From assembly GCA_963831105.1 (NCBI GenBank), contig CAWHOS010000003.1, forward strand, positions 186,001 to 250,000: 64,000 bases of DNA. The letters run 5' to 3'. The translations under genes and the position numbers were made by a program. Positions 37,850 through 50,650 of the stretch are shown here, piece by piece (the stretch's first letter is position 1; every line of letters begins with the position of its first letter). This stretch comes from DATFQI01 sp963831105 (GTDB taxonomy: Bacteria > Actinomycetota > Thermoleophilia > Solirubrobacterales > Solirubrobacteraceae). The notes under the pieces are model-generated. The model saw only the letters and a program-made list of their open reading frames with translations. It was not told where the DNA came from and searched no databases.

Positions 37850-37920
37850 GGGGACAGGCCCTTTAGGAGCCACTCCTAGAAGCGACCTAAGGGGACAGGC
37901 CCTTCAAGAGCCACTCCTGG
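37850..37920. repeat. pair of 30-bp direct repeats at a gene end
   Basis: Copies at 37850-37879 and 37891-37920 match at 27 of 30 positions and are 11 bases apart. The second is the 3' end of the hydrolase coding region (encoding QEWLLKGLSP and stop); the first lies beyond the stop. The first copy contains a 6-bp palindrome around CCA (TAGGAG-CCA-CTCCTA). It looks like a local duplication or a REP-like unit. Confidence 0.6.
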
Positions 37921-38768
37921 ACCTCGCCGACGCGGTTGACGAACAGGGTCAGGTGGCCCTCGCCGTCGAGGACGCCGCCCTCCGCGCCGGCCACGTGATC
38001 GCGCAGCCAGCGGCCGTGGGCGCCGGGGACCATCTCGTCCTGCACGCCCTGCCAGATCAGGGTGGGCACGGAGACGGCGCCGACGTCGAAGCCCCACGGC
38101 TTCACGAACGCGAGGTCGTCGTCGATCCAGCCCTCCACCCCCTCCGCGAGGCCGGCCTGGATCATCGCCGTCAGGTGCTCGGCCAGCTCGCCGGTCAGGG
38201 CGGCGGCGTCGACGTCGCTGAGGAACGGCGCCATCGCCTCCCTGAGCTGCTCGGGCGAGACCGAGCGCAGCCCGGCGGCCTCCCCCTCGAGCAGCGGCGC
38301 GAGCGCCTCGCGGCCCTCGAACGCCTTGCCGAACTCCTCGACGTTGCCGTCGCCCATCCCGGTCACGAAGTCGAGGTCCGGCTGATCGCTCGGAGCGGCG
38401 CCGGCGATCGTCGCCGCGGCCGCGCAGCGCTCGGGCAGCAGCGCGGCGCAGGCGAGCGCATGCGGCCCGCCGCCCGACCAGCCGTAGGTGGCGAAGCGCT
38501 CGGCGCCGAGCGCGTCCAGCAGCGCGGCGACGTCGGCCGCCGCGTCGGCGACGCTGCGCCCCGGCTGCGGAGTCGAGCCGCCGTAGCCCGGCCGGCTGTA
38601 GGCCACGAGCCGCGCCCCGAGCCGCTGCGCCCCCTCGACCTCCGCGCGGAACAGGCGGCCCGAGCCCGGCGTGCCGTGCTGGCCGACCAGAAGCGGCCCG
38701 CCCGGGTCGCCGGCCTCGACGTAGCGCAGCGTCCGGCCGTCGCCCGCGGTCACCTCGCGCGTCGTCAT
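37887..38768 (-). CDS. alpha/beta hydrolase
   Basis: A 293-residue Ser hydrolase. The oxyanion motif QHGTPGSGRLFR, nucleophile elbow GWSGGGPHALA (Ser in GxSxG), the acid in QGVQDEMVPG and the His in DGEGHLTLF are seen. The lid region is helical (about 150-215). It resembles proline iminopeptidase or esterase-type enzymes; no substrate can be assigned. Its 3' end lies within a 30-bp duplicated segment. Confidence 0.8.
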   Translation of the reverse strand: MTTREVTAGDGRTLRYVEAGDPGGPLLVGQHGTPGSGRLFRAEVEGAQRLGARLVAYSRPGYGGSTPQPGRSVADAAADVAALLDALGAERFATYGWSGGGPHALACAALLPERCAAAATIAGAAPSDQPDLDFVTGMGDGNVEEFGKAFEGREALAPLLEGEAAGLRSVSPEQLREAMAPFLSDVDAAALTGELAEHLTAMIQAGLAEGVEGWIDDDLAFVKPWGFDVGAVSVPTLIWQGVQDEMVPGAHGRWLRDHVAGAEGGVLDGEGHLTLFVNRVGEVQEWLLKGLSP

Positions 38769-38881
38769 GGCCCGCACCCTACGCCCCGGTGGGGGAGATG
38801 CTTCACCCCCAGGTGTGATGACCCACCCATGGCGCGCGATGACGATCGCGGTGCACGCATCGGCCAAGGAGGAGGGACGTC

Positions 38882-40466
38882 ATGGGCATCACCGGAGACT
38901 GGGACCAGAGGATCACGCGGCGGACGCTGCTGAAGACCGGCGGATCGTACGCTGCGTCTGTGACCGTCATCGGCGCGCTCGGGACGCGGGCGTTCGCGGC
39001 GCCCCCCTTCTCCGAGAACCCGTTCTCGCTGGGCGTCGCGTCGGGCGACCCGTCGCCCGACGGCGTGGTGCTGTGGACCCGGCTGGCGCCCCAGCCGCTC
39101 GTCCCCGGCGGCGGTATGCCGAACGAGGTCTTCGGCGTGCGCTACGAGGTGGCCGAGGACGAGGGCTTCCAGGACATCATCCGCCGAGGCGCGATCGAGG
39201 CGACCCCCGACGAGGCGCACAGCGTGCGGGTGGAGCTCGAGGGCCTCGAGCCCGCCCACGAGTACTTCTACCGCTTCAAGTTCGGCCCGGAGGTCAGCCC
39301 GCCCGGCCGCACGCGGACCGCGCCGGCGCGCGACCACAAGCTCGAGCGGCTGACGTTCGCGTTCGTGTCGTGCCAGAACTACCCCGACGGCTACTTCACG
39401 CCCTACCAGGAGGTCGCGGAGTCCGACGAGATCCACGCCGTCGTGCACCTCGGCGACTACATCTACGAGGGCCCGTCGCAGACCTTCCGCAAGCACGAGC
39501 CGCTGCGCGAGATCTTCTCGCTCGACGACTACCGGATCCGCCACGGCCAGTACAAGACCGACGTGCACCTGCAGGCGGCGCACGCGGCCCACCCGTGGCT
39601 CATCACCTGGGACGACCACGAGTTCAAGAACAACTACGCCGACCTGGACTTCGACCCCGACGTCCCGCCCGAGGTCGCGATCGCCCGTCGCGCAGCCGCC
39701 TACCGGGCCTACTGGGAGCACATGCCGCTGCGCCGGTCGCGCAAGCCGGAGGGCGCGTCCTTCCAGCTCTACCGCCGCTTCCACTGGGGCGACCTCGTCA
39801 CCTTCAACGTGCTCGACGGGCGCCAGTACCGCTCCGACCAGCCGGCCGCCTGCACCGTCGCCGAGCGCACGCCGAGCGGCTACTGCGCCTCCGCGCTCGA
39901 GCCCGGGCGCACCATGCTCGGCGCCGAGCAGCGCGACTGGCTGCTCGAGGAGCTCGCCACCACGACCGCGCGCTGGAACGTGCTCGCCCAGCAGACCGCG
40001 TTCGCGCCCTTCGACAACGACCCGAACACGACGCGGCGCGGCTTCGGCGCCGGCGACAACTGGGACGGCTACGTCGCCGAGCGCCAGCAACTGCTCGACT
40101 GGATGGTCGACAAGCGCACGCCGAACCCGATCGTGATCACGGGCGACTCGCACAACAACTGGGTCCGCAACGTGCCGCCCGACCACGTGAACTTCGACGC
40201 GCCGCCCGTGGCGACGGAGTTCATGGGCACGTCGATCTCCACGGGCGGGGACGAGGTGCCGTTCACCCGAGTCCCCGGCGCGGAGAACCCGCACATCCTG
40301 ATCCGCAACAACAACCGCGGCTACGTGCGCTGCACGCTGACGCCGGAGCAGTGGACGAGCGAGTTCCGGAAGGTCGGCACGGTGCGCGAGCCCGTGCTCC
40401 CCGTGCACGCCGCTGGCGACCTTCGCCGTGCAGAACGGGCAGGCGGGCGCCCAGCGGATCGCCTAG
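38882..40466 (+). CDS. phoD: Tat-exported PhoD-type alkaline phosphatase (one frameshift near the end)
   Basis: About 528 residues. A Tat signal (RRTLLKTGGSYAASVTVIG) is followed by the N-terminal PhoD domain (NPFSLGVASGDPSPDGVVLWTRL) and the metallophosphatase core: FAFVSCQNYPDGYF, VHLGDYIYEG, ITWDDHEFKNN, VLDGRQYRSD, ITGDSHNNWVRN. PhoD hydrolyses phosphate esters and teichoic-type polymers with Ca/Fe. A Shine-Dalgarno AGGAGG is 7 bases before the ATG. Near 40417 one extra G breaks the frame; the restored end is LATFAVQNGQAGAQRIA and stop at 40466, which is 1 base from the convergent YihY stop. Confidence 0.88.
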
Positions 40467-40467
40467 C

Positions 40468-41342
40468 TCAGCCCGATCGCCTCAGGCGAGAGGTGAGCTT
40501 GGAGACCTCGGCCGAGACCTCGGACTCCTCGTCGGGCAGCCGCGTCCACTCCGAGGCGAACTCGGCGCCGAAGAGCAGCACCATCGCGGCGGCGTAGACG
40601 AACAGCAGCAGCGCCATCAGCGCGCCGAGCGAGCCGTAGAGCGCGCCGAAGTCGGCGAGGTGCTCGAAGTAGAGCTCGAGGCCCTCGCGCAGGATCGCGA
40701 GCAGCAGCACCGCGACGACGACGCCGGGCCAGACGTCCTTCGGGCGCTGGCGGTGCATCGGCAGCACGCAGTAGAGGAACAGGATCACCGCGCCGGTGAA
40801 GACGAACGGGAGCACGTCGCCGACGAAGTCGAGCAGCGCCGCGAGCGAGCCCGCCGCCCTCCTCGTCGTCGAGCACGTTCGCGGCCTTGCGGGTGGCGGT
40901 CACGGCGAGCGAGAGCGCGAGCACGATCGTGGCGCCGAGGACCAGCGCGAGGTCGAGCGCCTTGCGGCGCAGCAGCGGCGGGCGGTCGTGGATGTCCCAC
41001 GCCTCGTTGATCGTGTGGCGCAGCGCGCCCATCACGCCCGAGCCGGCGACGATCAGCAGCAGCACGGAGAACGGCGCCGATGCTGCCGGCGCGCTCGAGC
41101 GCGTCGCTGACCGTCGCCTCGAGCCGCTCGCGGTCGTCCTCGGCCGACAGCGGGATGTTCTCGAACACGGTCTTGACGACCCGCTCGCGGACCTCGGCGT
41201 CGTCGAAGACGAGCCCGAACGCGGCCACCAGCAGCAGCGCGAGCGGGACGAAGGAGAGCATCGCGAAGAAGCCGACCTGCGCGCCGTCGCGGTGGATGCG
41301 GTCGTCGATCGACTCCAGCAGCGCGCGCCACGTCGTGAGCAC
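40468..41342 (-). CDS. YihY/BrkB family membrane protein (two frameshifts)
   Basis: About 290 residues across breaks near 41080 and 40860. Six hydrophobic segments carry family marks: GAQVGFFAMLSFVPLALLLVAAFGLV, GSGVMGALRHTINEAWDI, RKALDLALVLGATIVLALS, LPFVFTGAVILFLYCVLP, and GALYGSLGALMALLLFVYA. These proteins were once called ribonuclease BN; their role as membrane transporters or scaffolds is not settled. The last residues are charged and cytoplasmic. GTG 41342 follows the treY stop by about 36 bases, and it may be the last gene of the treZ-glgX-treY unit. Confidence 0.78.
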
Positions 41343-41378
41343 GACGCGGTTCAGAGCATCGGCCCGCGCAGGCGTGGG

Positions 41379-43390
41379 TCATGTGCGCTCGAGCAGCGCG
41401 ATGCCGTCGCGCAGCTCGACGCGCGGCGCCGCCGTCGTGCTCGCCGCCGCCGAGCACGTCGCGCCAGCGGCCCGGCGGGGAGCTCGACGCGGGTCGCCGT
41501 CGCCGCGGACCGCGGCCGCCGCGAGCACGTCGCCGCCGCGCAGGAACGCGACCGTCCGCGGGCCGGCGTCGAGCGGCTCGTAGGCGCCCGCGAACGCGGC
41601 CGGGCGGGTGCGGCGCAGGACGAGCGCGCGCACGATCAGCCACAGCTTGCGCGTCTCGTCCGTCGGGGCGGCGCCGCGGCGGACGCTCGTCGAGCGCTCG
41701 CCGGCGCGCGCTCCCAGTCGACCGGCCGGCGGTTGTCGGGGTCCACGAGCGAGAGCGAGAGCAGCTCGTCGCCCTGGTAGACGTCGGGCAGCCCGGGGAC
41801 GGTGAGCTTGAGCAGCAGCTGCGCGAGCGCCGCGCGGTCGCCCGCGCGGGCGAGCTCGGCGGCGAACGGCTCGAAGTCGGCCAGGAACGCCTCGTGCTCG
41901 TAGAGCGCGGCGGCGAACGCCTGCACCGCCGGCCTCGTGCGCCTCGTCGGGCTCGATCCAGTTGGTCGTGCGCTTGGCCTCGCGCAGCGCCTTCTCCATG
42001 TAGGCCTGCAGCCGCTCGAGCTCGATCGGCCAGGCGCCGGCGAGCGTCTGGAAGATCAAGTAGCGCTCGACGTCGTCGATCCGGCCCGCCCCGACGAGGT
42101 CGCGCGGTGAGCTCGAGCCAGCGCCGCACGCGCGCCGCCCACGCGTCGGGCATCGTCGAGAGCGCGCCGATCCGCGCGCGCACGTCGCCCGAGCGCTTGG
42201 TGTCGTGCGTCTGGGTGACGAGCAGGTTGTGCGGGAAGCGCTCCGCGCGCTCCGCGTTGGCCGCGTGGAACTGCTCGATCGAGATCCCGAAGCGCCCCGG
42301 GTCGCCGCCGACGTCGTTGAGCGCGAGCAGCCGCACGTAGCGGTAGAAGGCGGTGTCCTCGACGCCCTTGGCCATGATCGGCGGCGTCGTCTGCTGGAAG
42401 CGCGTGACGAACGCGTCCCAGCCGCGCTCCTCGAGCCGCAGCACGCGGGCGAGCGACTCGGGCAGCCCGGCCTCCTCGATCGCCTCGCGGTCCTCGCCGG
42501 CCACGAGCCCGACCACGGCTCGACGTAGGTGCGGTAGACGGGCAGCGACGGCGAGCGCGCGCTCGAGCCCGCCGACCTCGCGCGGCGCCTCGCGGCGCAG
42601 GCGCTCGACCTCGGGCGCGAACGTCGTGCGCGCCTGCTCGAGCTTGGCCTCGTCGGCGTAGGCGCGCGAACGGCCGCGGGTCGCCCGAGACCTCCTCCCA
42701 CAGCGCGGTCAGCGGCGCCTCGCCCGCCGGGTCGACGAACAGCGCCGCGACGTCGTTGAGGAACTCGTAGCCGACCGTGCCCTCGACGGGCCAGTCGCGC
42801 AGCTGCTCGCCGGGGTCGAGGATCTTCTCCACCCAGACGTGGCGCGCGCCGCCGTCGCGCAGCCGCCGCAGGTAGCCGGCCGGGTCGGCGAGCCCGTCCG
42901 GGATGGTCGATCCGCAGGCCGTCGACGGTGCCCTCGCGCACGAGCGCGAGCGCCAGCTTGTGGGTCTCGGCGAACACCGCCTCGTCCTCCTGGCGCACGG
43001 CGGCCAGGTGGTCGATGTCGAAGAAGCGCCGGTGGCGGCCGGTCTCCTCGTCGAGGTCGAAGAAGCGCCGCCGCAGGTCGGGGTCCGACCAGTAGCGGTT
43101 GGCGTCGTCGGTCGCCATGTGGTTGGGGACGATGTCGAGGATCAGCCCCATCCCGGCCTCGCGCACCGCGCGCGCCAGCGCCTCGAACTCGCGCTCGCCG
43201 CCGAGCTCGTCCGAGATCGAGGTCGGGTCGACGACGTCGTAGCCGTGCGTGGAGCCCTCGCGGGCCTGGAACGACGGCGGCAGGTAGAGGTGGCTGACGC
43301 CGAGGTCGCGCAGGTAGGGGACGAGCTCGCGCGCCTGCGCGAAGCCGAAGCCGCCGCCGAGCTGCAGCCGGTAGGTGGCGCGCAGCTCGG

Positions 43391-43394
<4 letters not shown>
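41379..43394 (-). CDS. treY: malto-oligosyltrehalose synthase (many frameshifts)
   Basis: About 670 residues in pieces. TreY isomerises the terminal alpha-1,4 bond of glucans to alpha-1,1, which TreZ then releases as trehalose. The N-terminus ATYRLQLGGGFGFAQAREL, VSHLYLPPSFQAREGSTHGYDVVDP and LDIVPNHMATDD are diagnostic of the GH13 TreY branch, as are PIMAKGVEDTAFYRY, LLVTQTHDTKRSGDVR and PDVYQGDELL farther on. I count at least seven frame changes between 42950 and 41400; those I reconstructed are single added bases. The ATG overlaps the glgX stop (ATGA), fixing operon order treZ-glgX-treY. Confidence 0.88.
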
Positions 43395-45521
<2,127 letters not shown>

Positions 45522-45524
<3 letters not shown>

Positions 45525-47239
45525 CTGCAGCAGCGCTCCGGAGAGGGCGGGCAGGACCACGAAGCCGGGCTCGAGCGTGGCGTGGTGCGTGGTCAGCACG
45601 GTCTCGGCCGTGCCCTCCAGCGGGACGTGGACGTCGCGCTGGGAGAAGTTGGCGAGCAGCGTGAAGGGCCCGCGGCGGGCGCGCAGCCAGCCCGGCGTGC
45701 TCGTCGAAGTCGATCGCCGTCGACGTCGCCGTGCGGGAGCTCGGCGCGCGCGCGCAGCAGCGCGGCGTAGAGCTCGCGCAGGCCCTCGGGCTCGCCCTCG
45801 CGCGTGAGCTTGGAGGCGCGGAAGGTGGCCTCGTCCTGCGGGTCGGGCACCTCCTCGCCCTCGAACTCGGCGAAGGCGGCGAACTCGCGCCGGCGGCCCT
45901 CGCGCGTCGCGACCGCGATCTCCTCGTCGATGTGGTCGGAGAAGAACTGGAACGGGGCGCGCTCCCCGTGCTCCTCCCCCTGGAACAGCATCGGCGTGAA
46001 CGGTGCCAGAAGCGTCATGAACGCGGCGAGCGGGCGCGCCTCGAGCGGCAGCCGGTCGCCGAGCGCGCGGTTGCCGACCTGGTCGTGGTTGGAGGAGAAC
46101 ACGACGAAGCGCTCCGGCGCGACGTCCTCGGCCGGCGCGCCGAAGCGGCGGCGGCGGAAGGTCGAGTACGTGCCGTCGTGGAAGTGCGGCCGGTGCAGCA
46201 CCTTCGCCAGCGCGGCGAGCGTGCCGAACTCCTCGTAGTAGCCCTCGCGGTCGCCGGTCAGCAGCACGCGCAGGGCGTGGTGGAAGTCGTCGGCCCAGAC
46301 GCCGTCGCAGCCCCACTCGGTCATGACCTTCGGGTCGTTCATGCCCGACTCGGCGATCACGACGCGCCCGCTCGTTCGCGGCGTGCACGCGGCGCGTGAT
46401 GGCGGCGACCAGGTGCTCGGGGTTGGAGTCGAGGATCGAGTGGATCGCGTCGAGCCGCAGCCCGTCGAGGTGGAAGTCGCGGATCCACTGCTCCGCGCTC
46501 TGCAGCACCCACTCGCGCACGGCGTCGGAGTCCGCGTCGTCGTAGTTCATCGCGCGGCCCCACGGCGTCTCGTAGTGCGAGGTGAAGTAGGGGCCGAAGC
46601 ACTCCAGGCCCTGCGTGCCCGGAGGCGCCGACGTGGTTGTAGACGACGTCGAGCAGCACGGCGAGCCCCTCGCCGTGGGCGGCGTCGACGAACCGCTGCA
46701 GGCCCTCCGGCCCGCCGTAGGGATCGTGCGCGGCGCTGATGTAGACGCCGTCGTAGCCCCAGCCGTGGCGCCCGGGGAACGCCGCCAGCGGCATCAGCTC
46801 GATCGTCGTGACGCCCAGCTCGCGCAGGCCGCGCAGGTACGGGATCGCCGCGTCGAACGTCCCCTCGTCGGTGAACGTGCCGACGTGCAGCTCGTAGAGC
46901 ACGCTGTCGCGCAGCGCCGGCGCCTCGAAGCCCTCGTCGGTCCACGCGAAGGCGCCCGTGTCGAGCAGCCGCGAGCGCCCGCGCAGGCCGTGCGGCTGCC
47001 AGCGCGTGGCGGGGTCGGGGAACTCGATCCCTTCGACGACGTAGGCGTAGTCCTCGCCCGGGCGTGCCTCGACTGTCGCCTCCAGCACGCCGAAGCCCGC
47101 GTCCTCGAGCTCGTGCTCGCGATCGCCCACGCGCAGCGAGACGCGCTCGCGGCTCGGCGCCCAGAGGCGGAACTCCGCGCGGCCGTCGCCGGTCGGGAAG
47201 GCGCCGAGGCGGCGCTCGAAGGGGTAGGGGGCCTGACAT
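45522..47239 (-). CDS. treZ: malto-oligosyltrehalose trehalohydrolase (frameshifted)
   Basis: About 570 residues in pieces. TreZ releases trehalose from TreY products. Family marks: EFRLWAPSRERVSL, DSVLYELHVGTFTDEGTFDAAI, GVTTIELMPLAAFPGRHGWGYDG, the nucleophile region DFHLDGLRLDAIHSI, VIAESGMNDPKV, and PMLFQGEEHGERAPFQFF. Breaks lie near 47230, 46620, 46375 and 45710. The sequence as given has no stop between TreZ (ending SGALLQ) and GlgX; dropping one G near 45523 restores CAG-TGA and a GTGA overlap like those seen at other junctions here. It is the first gene of the operon, divergent from a secreted-protein gene. Confidence 0.88.
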
Positions 47240-47308
47240 CTCGCTCGTGGTTATCCGTAGCAGCGTCCCGCCGAAACCCCGGGCGGGGCCACGTGTTGAG
47301 GGAGCGCG

Positions 47309-48563
47309 ATGCGCCTGATCCTCGTCCTATGCCTCGTTCTCGCCGTGCCCGCTTCCGTGGCGCTGGCGGCCGCCCCCTCCGCCACCACGGGTTCCGCGTC
47401 CGGCGTCACGCGCACGGGCGCGACCCTCAACGGCACCGTCGACCCCAACGGCACGGCCACGAGCTGGCACTTCGAGTACGGCACGACGACGGCATACGGC
47501 CTCCAGTCGGCGGGCGGCGACGCAGGCGCCGGCGACGACCCCGTGCCCGTCTCGACGGCGGTGCAGGGTCTCAGCGCGGGCACGACGTACCACTACCGGG
47601 TCGTCGCTGCGAACGCCGACGGCACCGTCACGGGCGCCGACCGCACGTTCCGCACGCCCTCCGGGCCGGCCCTGCCCGGCATCTCCTCGACGGTCGCGCG
47701 CGAGGTCAGGCACCAGCAGCGCCTCCCTGCGCAGCCGCATCGACCCCAACCGCGGGGCGACGAGCTACCACTTCGAGTACGGGCTCTCGACCTCCTACGG
47801 CCGGCGCACGCCCGAGCGGCAGATCGGGGCGGGCGACTCGCGCGTGTCCGTGGCCGACACGATCGAGGGCCTGGCGGCCTACCGCCGCTACCACTTCCGC
47901 GTCGTGGCCACCAACGAGGCGGGGCGCAGCGCGAGCGGCGACCGCACGTTCACGACGCAGCGCCGGCCGACGGCCGTCTCGCTGCAGCTCGCCGCCCCGC
48001 GCACGATCTGGGGCGAGGGGATCGAGGTGTTCGGCAAGGTCACGGGCGGCGGCGTGAGCGCGATCCCGGTCGCGCTCGAGCGCCAGGACTTCCCGTTCGC
48101 CGGCCCGTTCTCGTCGATCGGCGCGCCCGCGACGCTGCGCGCCGGCCGCGACGGAAGCTTCCGCTTCTACGTGCCGACGCTGTTCTCCGCGACCCGGCTG
48201 CGCGCGGTCACGCGCACGGCGGTCGTCGTGGCCAGCCCGGCGGTGACGGCCAACGTCGCCGTGAAGGTCGGCGCCACCGTGCGGCGCGCGACGCGGCGCG
48301 CCGTGCGGATCCGCGGCTCCGTCGTGCCCGCGGTGCCGCGCGGGCGCGCCGTGCTGCAGCGCCTGACCCGCCGCGGCAGCTGGGTCTTCGTGCGCGGCAC
48401 GCGCCCGCGCGCGGCCGGGAGCAACCGCTCGCGCTACGGCTTCAAGGTCCGCAAGCGGCGCGGCGAGCGGACCTACCGCGTGCGCGTGATCGCGCGCGAC
48501 GGCGGCGCGCACGTGCCGGGCACGAGCCGGGCCGTGCGGGTGCCGGGGCTCAAGCGGCGCTGA
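47309..48563 (+). CDS. secreted protein with two fibronectin-like repeats (one frameshift)
   Basis: About 418 residues after crossing an extra base near 47705. A signal peptide (LILVLCLVLAVPASVALAAA) is followed by two related repeats of about 95 residues, each with the pattern TSxHFEYGxxTxYG...GLxxxxxYHxRVVAxN..G...DRTF, which is the actinobacterial extracellular fn3-like repeat. The C-terminal 190 residues form a beta-rich module that ends in a basic block (RGSWVFVRGTRPRAAGSNRS). The products are exported and probably wall-associated; the function is unknown. Confidence 0.65.
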
Positions 48564-48566
48564 GCG

Positions 48567-50619
48567 TCACGCTGCGCTGAGCGCCGGCTCGGGCCGGCCG
48601 AAGTGGAAGCCCTGCGCGAGCGGGCAGCCCATGCCGCGCAGCAGCTCCGCCTGGGCCTCGTGCTCGACACCCTCGGCGACCACCTCCATGCCCAGCGCCG
48701 CGCACATGAAGACGACCGCGCCGACGATCGCCGCCTCCGGGCGGCCGGGCTCCATGTTGGCCACGAAGGAGCGGTCGATCTTGACCATGTCGACGGGCAG
48801 GTCGCGCAGGTGCTGCAGCGACGAGTAGCCCGTCCCGAAGTCGTCGAGCACGAGCCGCACGCCGAGCTCCTTGAGCGCGCTCACGTTGCGCGTGGTCGAC
48901 TGCGAGACCTCCAGCAGCGAGGTCTCCGTGACCTCCAGCGACAGCGCGGAGGGCGGCAGGCCGCTGGCCTCGAGCGCCTTGGCGACGATGCCCGGCAGGC
49001 CCGGCTCGGCCACCTGGCGCGGTGACAGGTTCACCGAGGTCCAGCCGGGCCCGGCGGCCGCGGCGGCGCACGCCTGGTCGATCACCCACGAGCCGATCGG
49101 GACGATCAGCCCGGACTCCTCGGCGACCGAGATGAACTCGGCGGGGGCCAGCGACGCCGCGCCGCCGCGCCGCCAGCGCAGCAGGGCCTCGCGGCCGACG
49201 CTCGCGCCGTCGCCGAGCGCGACGATCGGCTGGAAGACGAGATCGAGCTCGCGGCGGTCGAGCGCGTGCTCGAGGTCGGCCTCGGTGCGCACGCGCGCGA
49301 CCGCGCTGCGGCGCAGCCGCTCGTCGAAGATCTCGACGTTGCCGCGGCCGGCCTCCTTGGCGCGGTAGGCGGCCGAGTCGGCGTTGGAGACGAGGCCGTC
49401 GGCGTCGGTGTCGGCGCCGCTGCCGAGCGCGATCCCGACGCTGGCCGAGATCCGGTGCTGGGTGCCGGAGACCTCGAGCGGCTCCTGCACCGCGGCGGCG
49501 ACGCGCCAGCCGAGCCCGAGCGCGACGCGCTCGTCGACGTCCTCGCAGACGACCAGGAACTCGTCGCCGCCGAGGCGCGCGACGGTGTCGGCCGGGCGCA
49601 CGGCGGCCGGCGAGCCGGCGCGCGAGCGCGACCAGCACGGCGTCGCCGGCCGAGTGCCCGTAGAGGTCGTTGACGCGCTTGAAGTCGTCGACGTCGACGT
49701 AGAGCACGGCGGCGTGCGAGCCCGAGCGCTCGGCGTGGGCGAGCGCGTGCTCGAGCCGGTCGCGGCAGAGCGCGCGGTTGGCCAGCCGCGTCAGCGGGTC
49801 GTGCAGCGCCTGGTGGCGGATGCGCTGCTCCGAGCGCATGCGGGCGTAGGCGGTGGCGAGCACGTTGGCGACGGCGACGAGGAACGAGCGCTGCTCCTCG
49901 GGCGCCGACGCGCCGTAGGCGGTGATCGCGCCGAACACCTCCTCGCCGGTGCGGATCGCGACGCTCCAGCCGCCCTCGACGGCGACCGGCGCCTGCCCGC
50001 GCATGGCGGCGACCGCGCCGGCGCGGGCGTCCGGCGGGTCCTCGCGGCCGCCCCAGGCGGCGAGCACGACCGGGTCTCCCCCGGCCGCCGCCGGCTCCAC
50101 GATCAGCACGCGCTCGGCGCTGAGCGCCATCCCGACGCGCTCGGCCGCCTCGCGGGCGAGGTCCGCCGGCGCGACGCCGCGCAGCGCGCGCTCGCCGAGC
50201 GCCGCGACCGCGGCCTGCTCCTCGGACTGGCGGCGCAGCCGCCGCTCGGCCTCGAGCCGCTCCGTGATGTCGCGCCCGACGGCGAGCAGCATCGGGCCCG
50301 ACTCGTCGTGGACGATGCCCCAGCTCATCTCGCCGATGAACTCGGTGCCGTCGCGGCGCAGGCCGTAGGCGCGCGCGGAGAAGCGCAGCGGGTGCTCGAG
50401 CTGGAAGTACAGCGCGGAGTTGCGCTCGTAGCGCTCGCGCACGCGCTCGGGCCACAGCATCGAGATCGGCTTGCCGAGCAGCTCGGCCTCCGGGTAGCCG
50501 AACAGCTCCTCGGCGAGCGTGTTGACGAACACGATCGAGCCGTCGCGGCGCGCCCCGACGATCGCATCGGGGAGCCCCTCGAGCAACCCCCGCATCGCTG
50601 CCTCGCTCTTCTCTGTCAT
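48567..50619 (-). CDS. PAS-GAF-GGDEF-EAL cyclic-di-GMP protein (one frameshift)
   Basis: About 684 residues with one extra base near 49615. Domains: PAS (about 6-125; GLLEGLPDAIVGARRDG), GAF (about 135-270), GGDEF with intact LGGDEF in VARLGGDEFLVV, and EAL with REALLRW, FISVAEESGLI, LDDFGTGYSSL and KIDRSFV. Both cyclase and phosphodiesterase sites look intact, so the protein may make or break cyclic di-GMP under control of the sensory domains. The GAF may bind a small ligand or heme; this is unknown. No linked receptor is seen. Confidence 0.85.
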
Positions 50620-50650
50620 TCGGCCCTCCGCCAGGGGCGGAGGGGTCAGC

